8,226 nt of DNA from a bacterium (GTDB lineage: Bacteria > UBA3054). Positions 1 to 6,204 of the stretch are shown here, piece by piece. Both the position numbers and the translations under genes were made by a program. Each line of letters starts with the position of its first letter. Positions within the stretch are counted from its first letter, which is position 1. The notes beneath the pieces were generated by a model that saw only the letters and a program-made list of their open reading frames with translations, did no database searches and was not told where the DNA came from. The DNA is taken from assembly GCA_017538635.1 (NCBI GenBank), contig JAFYIM010000068.1, forward strand, positions 1-8,226. The letters run 5' to 3'.

Positions 1-80
1 ACATCCCCAAGTGAACTCACGGAGGACGCAAATCAAGGCCATGCGCGCGTAGTCCGTGAACGGGGGATGTGTTCTTTTTT
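1..80 (+). terminator. Imperfect inverted repeat followed by a T tract, possible plus-strand terminator
   Basis: The arms acatcccc (1-8) and ggggatgt (63-70) are perfect reverse complements. Inside them, tcacgga (17-23) pairs with tccgtga (53-59). The plus-strand arm is followed by gttctttttt (71-80), the arrangement of a rho-independent terminator for a gene entering from the left and converging on the PEP-CTERM gene. Against this, the two stems are separated by an unequal internal loop and the apical loop is about 29 bases, long for a terminator. On the minus strand any U tract would lie beyond the window edge, so a role in ending the minus-strand operon cannot be assessed. Confidence 0.3.
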
Positions 81-94
81 CGTCGAGGAAATTG
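1..94. other. Left-edge non-coding tail beyond the PEP-CTERM gene; no gene called
   Basis: This stretch follows the TAG stop of the PEP-CTERM gene. Several frames are open to the window edge. On the minus strand an ATG at 42 begins a frame (MALICVLREF...) that runs off the left edge, with no Shine-Dalgarno sequence before it. On the plus strand one frame reads from the edge to a tag at 51-53 (ending ...QIKAMRA), and another to a tga near 126. None matches a family I recognise, and the pieces are too short to judge. The clearest content is an inverted repeat, listed separately. Confidence 0.5.
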
Positions 95-2218
95 CTACTT
101 CCGGCGGAGGAAGGCTAGCGCCGTGAGCGCCAGGAGGCCCAGGAAGGCAGGCTCCGGCACGCCCGTCACCACCACTTCAAAGTACCCCAGCGCCGTCTTA
201 GGCGAAGCGTGCACCGGCCAAGCCGTTTCGGTGTTGCCGCCAGTGGCTACAAAGCCGGGAGTCGCCGGGCTCGTCATGCCGCAGGGATTCATGAATTCGT
301 TGTTGACGCCTGCAATGAAAAATTTCGTCAGTTCGAGATGATAGTCGCCCTCGTCGCACTGCAACGTACTATTCTGGAAAATGTCGCCATCTCCGAAGGA
401 GTACCTGTAAGTGCGGTCGTCTTTTGTAAAAGTCGCATAGACAGATTCTTTGGCATCAAACTCAAGCTCGCTGTCGTTTGCAGCCAGATCAGGAATAGCA
501 CCGCTTGCAACCTTCTCTCCCAGGAAAAGGCCCAGCTGCATTTCTTCCGACTCGAATTCGCTGGCTTCCGGAAGAATAAGCGTGAAGCGGTTGGTGCCGA
601 CCTGCAGGTAGCAGTCGAGTTCCTTCTTCGCAAGGCCGGCCAACTTTACATATTCCGAGATTGAAGAAGCTTCAGGATTGTCCCCGTTGTCAACGGCCTG
701 GTTCACAAGGTCGTAAGTCTCGGGCTCGAGACGGTAAACAACATTGCTGCCCTGGAAGCTGCCAGCTTCATGGTAAGCGGCCGGCCTGCCGCGGTCAAGA
801 GCGTGCTCAGTAAGATAGTCGTAGTATGGGCAGAGTTCGAAATCAGCCTCGTTGCCGAAGAGATAAAATCCTTCGGCCAAAAGAATGTCCATACAGCCGC
901 CGTCGAAATTGTAAGCAGGCGTCAGCGATTTGATCATAGTATCCTGATAATAAGGCTGCTCTCCGCTGGTGCTCATAATGTAAAGACCTTTCAGGCGCAC
1001 GGCGCCAGTCTTGGCTTTCTCCACGATCATTGTAACTTTAGCCGTCTCATGCCCATAACTTCCAAGGTCAAAATCAACGTAACTGATATAACGGCCCGGT
1101 GCAAGCCCGTTCCTGTCAACAGTAAAAAGAATCTTCTGCTGCATGGCGACGGAGCCCTGAGCCGTCTCGCCGTCAAGAGTCAGCCAGCTGCTGGTGGTGC
1201 TGGCGGAGTAATTGAAACTGCCGGCGCCCAAGTTCTCCATCAAAATGTAACCATCATAACTCAAAGGCGGAACTACGACCGAGGGCGTGGAAAGTTTCGG
1301 CTCGGTGCTCTCTTTGGAAACGACTACGGCAAGGTAGGCGACCTCGTTTCCAGAAGTGTGGCTCAGTGCCCAGTCGGGATCAAGAGAACCTTCTGCTACC
1401 CAGCCCGGGGAGGATGGGGACGTGAGGCCGTCGGGATTCACTTCCTCGCTGTTGGAGCCAGCCAGGTAGAAGAAGGGAATGCTGACCCTGTAATCGCCCA
1501 TGACGCAGTAAAGCGTCGGATGGTCCATTTTAATGGTTGCCTTATTGAAATACTGCACGTCCTTTCTCGGATTGGGAGCGCCGCAAACGTATTCTCCTTC
1601 CATATCCTGAGTGCCTGCGCCGGCTTCCTTGGCGCAAAGATCCGGGGCCGTGCCCTCTTTGGGTATGACGCTTGTGGACCACTTGTCGGCATCGGAAAGG
1701 TAGAGGCCGATCATGGCGCTGTACATCAGTTCGTTGGCCTGGGGGCAGACAAGCGTGAAGTAGTTGGTCCCTTCCTCCAGCACCGCGTCGTTGAAGAGCA
1801 GCGTGCGCTTCATGTTGGCGGCGCCTATGTAACCGGCCGGGCTGCCGGCTTCGGCCGTTTGACCTGAAACTTCGTTCAGCATATTGTAGGCTTCGGGATC
1901 GAGACGCTTGATGGTGACGCCATTGCATTTGCCCATAACTTCATACTGGGCTTTCTGGCCTTTGTCAAGGACATGATCGTCAACAGGTTCGTATTCCCAG
2001 TCGTTTCCAAAACTGTACCATCCCTTCAGCACCAAAACGTCAACGCAGCCGTTGAACGTGGCGTTAGGAGGATAAGTCGTGAACATCGTGTCCTGGTAAT
2101 ACCGGTTCCCGTCGTCCCTGATGTTCACTTCAGCCATATAGGCGCCATAGATGCGCAGAGCGTGGGATTCAAAGCTCATCAAAAAAAGCAGCAAAAACAA
2201 AAAGCCAAATTTTTTCAT
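95..2218 (-). CDS. Exported PEP-CTERM protein with duplicated ~280-residue domain and BACON-like linker
   Basis: The protein is probably exported through Sec and then processed by an exosortase. I prefer the ATG at 2218, which gives 707 residues and a clean signal peptide (MKK, then a Leu/Phe-rich core, then SHA as the likely cleavage site). A TTG at 2230 would add four residues. Residue numbers here count from that TTG. Residues 26-305 and 411-689 are two diverged copies of one domain. They share YYQDTM (44-49, 427-432), FGN, LDxEAY/LEPETY, GTNxFTL, a GDY followed by AG, and NPxGxTSPxxPGxVA. Between them, residues 318-405 resemble a BACON/Ig-like fold (VENxGxGSFNY-type start, SSWLTL, VDRNGLAPGRY). 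The C-terminus VPEP (691-694), a hydrophobic stretch and RRK is a PEP-CTERM sorting signal. The mature part carries 11 cysteines, of which two positions (62/446 and 242/625) match between the copies. I do not recognise the repeated domain; a structural or ligand-binding surface role is a guess. It is the last gene of the block, 19 bases after the pseudopilin gene, with no evident Shine-Dalgarno sequence. Confidence 0.9.
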   Translation of the reverse strand: MKKFGFLFLLLFLMSFESHALRIYGAYMAEVNIRDDGNRYYQDTMFTTYPPNATFNGCVDVLVLKGWYSFGNDWEYEPVDDHVLDKGQKAQYEVMGKCNGVTIKRLDPEAYNMLNEVSGQTAEAGSPAGYIGAANMKRTLLFNDAVLEEGTNYFTLVCPQANELMYSAMIGLYLSDADKWSTSVIPKEGTAPDLCAKEAGAGTQDMEGEYVCGAPNPRKDVQYFNKATIKMDHPTLYCVMGDYRVSIPFFYLAGSNSEEVNPDGLTSPSSPGWVAEGSLDPDWALSHTSGNEVAYLAVVVSKESTEPKLSTPSVVVPPLSYDGYILMENLGAGSFNYSASTTSSWLTLDGETAQGSVAMQQKILFTVDRNGLAPGRYISYVDFDLGSYGHETAKVTMIVEKAKTGAVRLKGLYIMSTSGEQPYYQDTMIKSLTPAYNFDGGCMDILLAEGFYLFGNEADFELCPYYDYLTEHALDRGRPAAYHEAGSFQGSNVVYRLEPETYDLVNQAVDNGDNPEASSISEYVKLAGLAKKELDCYLQVGTNRFTLILPEASEFESEEMQLGLFLGEKVASGAIPDLAANDSELEFDAKESVYATFTKDDRTYRYSFGDGDIFQNSTLQCDEGDYHLELTKFFIAGVNNEFMNPCGMTSPATPGFVATGGNTETAWPVHASPKTALGYFEVVVTGVPEPAFLGLLALTALAFLRRK
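98..160 (-). other. PEP-CTERM sorting signal
   Basis: The last 21 residues read VPEP, then a 13-residue hydrophobic segment rich in Leu and Ala, then RRK at the very end. This three-part layout defines PEP-CTERM signals, which are recognised by exosortase in bacteria that make exopolysaccharide-rich envelopes. It predicts that an exosortase gene exists elsewhere in the genome. Confidence 0.9.
164..1000 (-). repeat. Second copy of the duplicated domain in the PEP-CTERM protein
   Basis: Residues 411-689 of the protein repeat the architecture of residues 26-305 in the same order: an RLKGLY start, YYQDTM, GGCMDIL, FGNE, LEPETY, GTNRFTLILPEA, TLQC followed by GDY, and NPCGMTSPATPGFVA. The similarity is clear in protein but weak in DNA, so the duplication is old or fast-evolving. 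This copy has five cysteines against six in the first. Confidence 0.8.
1016..1279 (-). other. BACON/Ig-like linker domain inside the PEP-CTERM protein
   Basis: Residues 318-405 show the run of features typical of BACON-type beta-sandwich modules: a leading VVVPPLSYDG, an MENLGAGSFNYS strand, SSWLTLDGETAQGS, a VDRNGLAPGRY turn and a closing AKVTMIVEKA strand. It sits exactly between the two copies of the larger domain and probably spaces them. The assignment rests on motif style only. Confidence 0.55.
1316..2155 (-). repeat. First copy of the duplicated domain in the PEP-CTERM protein
   Basis: Residues 26-305, directly after the signal peptide. Landmarks shared with the second copy are RIYGAY, YYQDTM, NGCVDVL, FGND, LDPEAY, GTNYFTLVCPQA, TLYC followed by GDY, and NPDGLTSPSSPGWVA. 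Between about 185 and 235 this copy has a stretch with extra cysteines (199, 216) that the second copy lacks. Confidence 0.8.
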
Positions 2219-2237
2219 GTTAACTGACAATTATTGG

Positions 2238-5200
2238 TTATTCGAATTCGCGGGAAATAATGCGGAAGTTGGCGCCGTTCTCGCCAAGCGCATCGCTGCG
2301 GTCAACGATCATATCCATAGCGGACTGGGAGGTTATCTTGTCGCCGTCATTCTCGTTGAAATTATCGTCTTTTGAAAGTTTGGTGATAGTCTGGGTTATG
2401 ACCCTGACGCGGAACTGGTCGCTCCTGGTAGTTATCAGGTTGGCGATCGGGCCGAAGATCTCGGGAGTGAAGCCCTTGACGTTCAGAAGGTCTGTGGCGT
2501 TCTTGTAAGGCTTCAGGGAAGCGTTGCCGTAGTTGTCGATGCCTTTGGCGATATTGCGTGCCAAAGCCGGAGTGATGCCCTTAAGGGAAGTAAGGATGCG
2601 CTCCTCGGCGGTGTTGATGTTGATGCGGCCGGCGGTCGGGCCTGGAGCCAGATAGACATAGTCGAGCCACGCCTTGCCGGAAGAGTCAACGCCGGAAAGA
2701 TTATGGGGTATTATCTTAACTTTGATGCCGCCTTTGGCGGAGATGTGGCAGCCGTGTATGATGCCGCAGTAAGCCCTGTCGTTCTTATCGTAGCGGATGC
2801 GCTTCCTGTTTGAGCCGACGAGATAGGGATCGTCCGCGGCGTTTCTCAATTCGTCAGAATTAAGAGGCAGAGCATCGTATTCGCCGGTCTCATAGTTGTA
2901 GATGAAGACTTCCATCTCGGCGTTGTGGTTCTCTTCAAGGAATTCCGTCGTGTCTATGGCGTCGTTAAGCCCAAAGATGTAAAGACCGTAATCGGCTTTC
3001 TCAAGGCCTTTGTCACGCCATTCCCACTCGCCTACGTCACCGTCTTTCGTCGCATAGTAGAAAGGCGTGGCGTAGCCCGGGCCGACGCTCACCACGTCGC
3101 CTTTTTTAAGCTTAAGCTGCAGTTCACTCGGTGCGGTGAGTCCGTCCACAGTGATGCCAGTCCTGGAGCTGCTGACGATCGGGATCTTCTCCTCTCTCTG
3201 AGCGCCAGTCATGACACGCAAAGTGTGTCCTTTCCAAGTGTCGGGTTCCCAGTTGACGCCTTCAATGGACATAACGTCGCCGTTTGCGGAGGCAACTGTG
3301 CCGAAAGCCGGAGCCCAGCCGGAAAGGTGCACGCCTTCCTCTTCCGCGTCAAGCCTGATGCCCGCAGTGGTGAAATATTTGCCGACCGCCTTGATAGTCT
3401 TCGAATCGGATCTGGAACCGCCTCCGACGTTCTCCCAGTCGTCGCCCGTCTTGATCTTCTGCACTTCCGAGATGTTCGCCATGCCGGCGTTTTTGATGTG
3501 CGTCTGGTTGTTCTTGGTCTGCGTTCTCATCCTGCGGCTCTCAGCTTCCCTGGTGTTGCCGCCGAAAGTGGGACGTGAGTGTTTCTTCCAAGTATAGTGG
3601 GCCGGGTCGTCCTTTTCAGTCGAATAACCGAATTCCTCTTCCTCAACGGAACCGTATTCTGTCGTTCTGGCCGCCACCTGGCCGTACTCGTTCTTAAGAG
3701 TGAAAGAAACGAAGCCGCCCTGGCGCGGAAGCCCGCGGACTCGGATCTTGTCTCCGACTTGCAGACCGCTGCCGGCAGGATCGCTGCCGTTCAGGTCAAG
3801 CCTGTTGCTGTTGTTGCCGTAAACGTATTTGATCATGCCGTTGGGAATGTCCGCCTTGGCTGTGGGCGTACGGTCGGAAACAAACTCGATAAGTTCGCCT
3901 TCCAGCTGGTCGTGATGCCAATTGGCGCCGGAAACGGTGATGTAATCGCCTTTGACCTTCGTCACGTCGTAAAGAATTCCCCAGTCCTCGTCTGGGAGTT
4001 CGAAAACCGGAATGACAGTCTTCTGGCTGCGACCGTAATTGCCGTTGCCGCCGCAGTACTCGATGTCGAAGATCTCGCGGTTATTGGTGAGATAGAAGTA
4101 GCCATTCGGTTCTATTATGGGGTTGGGATCTTCGTAGAAGCCGCTGCGGGCTTTGCTGTAGTGATCGGCTTTATCAACGGTGGCCAGGAGTTCCGCTTCA
4201 AGACCGGTGTTGACCACTACCTGCCAGTTGCGGAGGCTTATTGGGTAGGAGGAGATGTTTACAAGCTCAACGATGTCGGGCCTGATGAAATACATGGCGT
4301 CGCTGTAGTTGAGATTCTTGCCTCTTCTGCCGGAACCGGAGTGGCGGCATTTCTTGGAGGAAGTCACGACGACTTCAATATACCCTTCTTTATTGGGCTT
4401 CTGAGCTTTGCCTTCCTTGTAGGGATATTTGAGAAGATAATGGTTCTTCTTGTCCTTCTCTTCCTGCTGGACACTGTAGCGGGCGGGAATGCCGTCCAGA
4501 TCCATTTCCCTGACGTTCGATTTACCGTAGCCTATGGAAGGGATGAATGCCTGGCTGGCATTGTAAACGCGGTAGTAATATTTCTCCTGCTTGCGGTGCA
4601 AGGGACGGAAATAGAAGATCTCCGTCTGCAGCGGATCGTCGCACCACATGGCGCCGTCGTGAGTCCAGCTGCTGTAAAGTTTTACAGTCGCGTTGACGAG
4701 GTTGGAGGAAACTTCCTCCATGAACTTGTTGCCTTCGGTGTAACCCTTTATGGTAAGTTCACGCCCTTTGCCGCCCTGACTTTGGGAAATATAAAAACCT
4801 TTGGAATCGCTTTTGGCGTTGTAAACTATACAGGTCGCGCCTTTCCATTGATCTTGGTACCAGCCTTTCACCTCGGAATTTATGAATTCATCAAAGCGCG
4901 GCGGTTGGCGGCGCGGCTTTTCCAACTTCACTTCCCAGTCGTTGCCCCTTTTCCTGACGTTGCCAAAACGCCAGCGGAAAGTGTTGTTGAGGTCCTTGTA
5001 ACGGTGCCCGTAGAACTGGTTGGCGGAAAGTACATGCTCAGGCACGGAAGCGCCGCTCCCCGCTTGTGAGGGGAAACCCCACCCGCACCAGTCCGTCTCT
5101 CTGATCCAGCTCCCGTCGTGCGCCATGATCTCGTTGAAGCAGACTGACTCTACGCCGTAGGTGCTGTCAACAGTCGTTAAAGTATGGTTCTCGTCAGTGT

Positions 5201-6191
5201 AGTCGAGAAGATTGACGAGCAAGCTTCTCATTCTTGAGGAGGAAGGCTCGAAAGGAGATTCGTTGTTGGCGTTCCTCAAGGCGCGGCGGAGCTGCTTAAG
5301 TTCCGCATGGTTTATGTCCAGGGAGCGCCTCAGGGCTTTTGCGGATTTTTCGTAATAGAGTTCCTGGGAAGTGTTCCAGAGAGTGGCCAGATGCTTGAAA
5401 GCGTTGACCTGGGAAAGGCTGGTTGGTTCGCCGCCAAGGGCAACCGCCAGGGCTTCCCTAAGAGACTGGAAAGCCATATCGTCCCAAACCAGGTGATTGG
5501 GATCGTATTCCTCAGGCTCATCCACGCCTTCGCCGTCTTCGTCGTAGCGGCCGTTGGCGTTGTTGTCGATGGAGTCGCTGCCATACTGGGTGACCGTCAG
5601 GTTGTCGTCAACGTTGGCCTGGCCGGGTCTCTCGTCCCTGCCGTAGCGATATTTCAAAAGACGCTTGCCGGCGTCCATCGTAAGCGGCAGTCCCCTCTTC
5701 TCGCCGTCCGTCAGCATCACTTCGAAAGTCCCGAAACCTTCGTTCTGCTGGCGAGTGCCGAGAGCCGTAGCGGTGTGAAGATTTATTTTCGCATGCTCAT
5801 CTTCGACCAGAACGGCATAGCGGCCGACCGGCCTGCCGGAATTGTCCCTGACGTAGATCCAGCGCGCCCAGGCGTAGTCGCCGCCTTTGTCGCCCTCGAC
5901 GTTGACGCGCTCCTCGCCCTGGCGCGGCTTGAAAGTCTGCGACCAGATCTCATCGTAGCCGTCGTATTCCGGACTGTCGATGGAATCCTGCCTAAGAAGT
6001 CCGTAAACATGCTCAATGGCCGATTGGGCGAGCATATCTGACTGAGAGCGGTTAAGGCTTATGCTGCCGGCCTGTTCCTCCATCGTCATCATGGCGGCAA
6101 ACGTCGCGGCCAAAAGTGAAAGGACCGTCAAAACGGTCAAAACAGCCAACAAGGCCACCCCCAAAGGTCTTTTCAGCTTTTTCTCACTCAT
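2238..6191 (-). CDS. Giant GspK-like type II secretion minor pseudopilin
   Basis: GspK is the minor pseudopilin thought to cap the type II secretion pseudopilus in the periplasm. Residues 1-11 (MSEKKLKRPLG) are a short basic leader with the prepilin peptidase site after Gly11. The mature N-terminal helix (VALLAVLTVLTVLSLLAATF) has Ala at +5 in place of Glu, as expected for GspK. Residues 130-141 (EDEHAKINLHTA) match the family's EDExGKINLNTA motif. Residues 205-225 form an Asp-rich loop, and LLDYTDEN (328-335) matches the LLDWxDxD region. The C-terminal PGPTAGRININTA (1183-1195) and the helix-hairpin-helix segment up to about 1275, ending with SDQFRVRV, are the second GspK half. Between these halves, residues 346-1175 form an insertion with lamin-tail-like stretches and three WxxDxWxG beta modules. 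The usual length is about 300-350 residues; this protein has 1317. The ATG start lies 13 bases after the NAD synthetase stop, with only a weak purine-rich leader. No other secretion gene is visible here. Confidence 0.88.
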   Translation of the reverse strand: MSEKKLKRPLGVALLAVLTVLTVLSLLAATFAAMMTMEEQAGSISLNRSQSDMLAQSAIEHVYGLLRQDSIDSPEYDGYDEIWSQTFKPRQGEERVNVEGDKGGDYAWARWIYVRDNSGRPVGRYAVLVEDEHAKINLHTATALGTRQQNEGFGTFEVMLTDGEKRGLPLTMDAGKRLLKYRYGRDERPGQANVDDNLTVTQYGSDSIDNNANGRYDEDGEGVDEPEEYDPNHLVWDDMAFQSLREALAVALGGEPTSLSQVNAFKHLATLWNTSQELYYEKSAKALRRSLDINHAELKQLRRALRNANNESPFEPSSSRMRSLLVNLLDYTDENHTLTTVDSTYGVESVCFNEIMAHDGSWIRETDWCGWGFPSQAGSGASVPEHVLSANQFYGHRYKDLNNTFRWRFGNVRKRGNDWEVKLEKPRRQPPRFDEFINSEVKGWYQDQWKGATCIVYNAKSDSKGFYISQSQGGKGRELTIKGYTEGNKFMEEVSSNLVNATVKLYSSWTHDGAMWCDDPLQTEIFYFRPLHRKQEKYYYRVYNASQAFIPSIGYGKSNVREMDLDGIPARYSVQQEEKDKKNHYLLKYPYKEGKAQKPNKEGYIEVVVTSSKKCRHSGSGRRGKNLNYSDAMYFIRPDIVELVNISSYPISLRNWQVVVNTGLEAELLATVDKADHYSKARSGFYEDPNPIIEPNGYFYLTNNREIFDIEYCGGNGNYGRSQKTVIPVFELPDEDWGILYDVTKVKGDYITVSGANWHHDQLEGELIEFVSDRTPTAKADIPNGMIKYVYGNNSNRLDLNGSDPAGSGLQVGDKIRVRGLPRQGGFVSFTLKNEYGQVAARTTEYGSVEEEEFGYSTEKDDPAHYTWKKHSRPTFGGNTREAESRRMRTQTKNNQTHIKNAGMANISEVQKIKTGDDWENVGGGSRSDSKTIKAVGKYFTTAGIRLDAEEEGVHLSGWAPAFGTVASANGDVMSIEGVNWEPDTWKGHTLRVMTGAQREEKIPIVSSSRTGITVDGLTAPSELQLKLKKGDVVSVGPGYATPFYYATKDGDVGEWEWRDKGLEKADYGLYIFGLNDAIDTTEFLEENHNAEMEVFIYNYETGEYDALPLNSDELRNAADDPYLVGSNRKRIRYDKNDRAYCGIIHGCHISAKGGIKVKIIPHNLSGVDSSGKAWLDYVYLAPGPTAGRININTAEERILTSLKGITPALARNIAKGIDNYGNASLKPYKNATDLLNVKGFTPEIFGPIANLITTRSDQFRVRVITQTITKLSKDDNFNENDGDKITSQSAMDMIVDRSDALGENGANFRIISREFE
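2427..2651 (-). other. C-terminal GspK helix-hairpin-helix segment
   Basis: Residues 1181-1255 carry LAPGPTAGRININTAEERIL, then LKGITPALARNIAKGI and LNVKGFTPEIFGPIANLI. The INTA motif followed by two helix-hairpin-helix-like units, then TTRSDQFRVRV, is the characteristic end of GspK proteins. It makes the family call firm despite the unusual length. Confidence 0.85.
3054..3281 (-). repeat. WxxDxWxG beta module, copy 3 in the pseudopilin
   Basis: Residues 971-1046 read GDVMSIEGVNWEPDTWKG, then strands ending IPIVSSSRTGITVDGL, then LKKGDVVSVGPGYATPFYY. The order GD, a strand, W, DxWxG, strands, ITVxGL, GDxVxVG parallels copy 2. Confidence 0.6.
3726..3950 (-). repeat. WxxDxWxG beta module, copy 2 in the pseudopilin
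   Basis: Residues 748-822 read GDYITVSGANWHHDQLEG, then ELIEFVSDRT, NGMIKYVYGNNSNRLDLNG and LQVGDKIRVRGLP. It matches copy 3 in the GD-strand-W-D-G opening and in the closing GDKIRV strand, though Leu replaces Trp in the DxWxG core. Confidence 0.6.
4743..4871 (-). repeat. WxxDxWxG beta module, copy 1 (short) in the pseudopilin
   Basis: Residues 441-483 read VKGWYQDQWKGATCIVYNAK, then KGFYISQSQGGKGRELTIKGY. The W-DxWKG opening and the ISxSxxGxxLTIxG strand match the other two copies, but the closing GDxVxVG strand is missing or too diverged to see. Confidence 0.5.
5517..5579 (-). other. Asp-rich, probable calcium-binding loop in the pseudopilin
   Basis: Residues 205-225 run SDSIDNNANGRYDEDGEGVDE. 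The spacing of Asp and Asn around a Gly resembles a DxDxNG calcium loop, followed by a second acidic cluster. GspK is known to bind calcium, although at other positions in the proteobacterial protein, so binding here is inferred from the pattern. Confidence 0.5.
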
Positions 6192-6204
6192 TACTTATCT
6201 CATC

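Larger units (their letters stand above)
2667..5156 (-). other. ~830-residue insertion splitting the GspK fold, mostly beta-type modules
   Basis: Residues 346-1175 have no counterpart in ordinary GspK. The insertion opens with ESVCFNEIMAHDGSW, which resembles the first strand of a lamin-tail (LTD) domain. At 638-661 the sequence PDIVELVNISSYPISLRNW resembles the LTD core (ExVELxNxSxxPxxLxxW), and IIEPNGYFYLTNN at 692-704 resembles its later strand. Three WxxDxWxG modules, at about 444, 758 and 980, are interspersed. Residues 1067-1180 (YGLYIFGLNDAIDTTEF onwards) form a further unrecognised beta-rich part. The insertion holds all eight cysteines of the protein. Confidence 0.6.

Noticed and set aside
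1..70. A tRNA in the left-edge inverted repeat
   Set aside because: The 70-base length and paired ends suggested it, but there is no acceptor-D-anticodon-T arm pattern and no GGTTCRANTCC-type T loop on either strand.
770..1867. Open frame of 365 codons on the plus strand
   Set aside because: Antisense to the PEP-CTERM gene, whose duplicated domains, signal peptide and sorting signal establish the coding strand.
3579..5069. Long open frame of 496 codons on the plus strand
   Set aside because: It lies entirely opposite the pseudopilin gene, whose frame contains clear GspK motifs. Its product is dominated by Val, Ala and Phe runs as expected from antisense reading of GC-rich codons, and shows no family motif.
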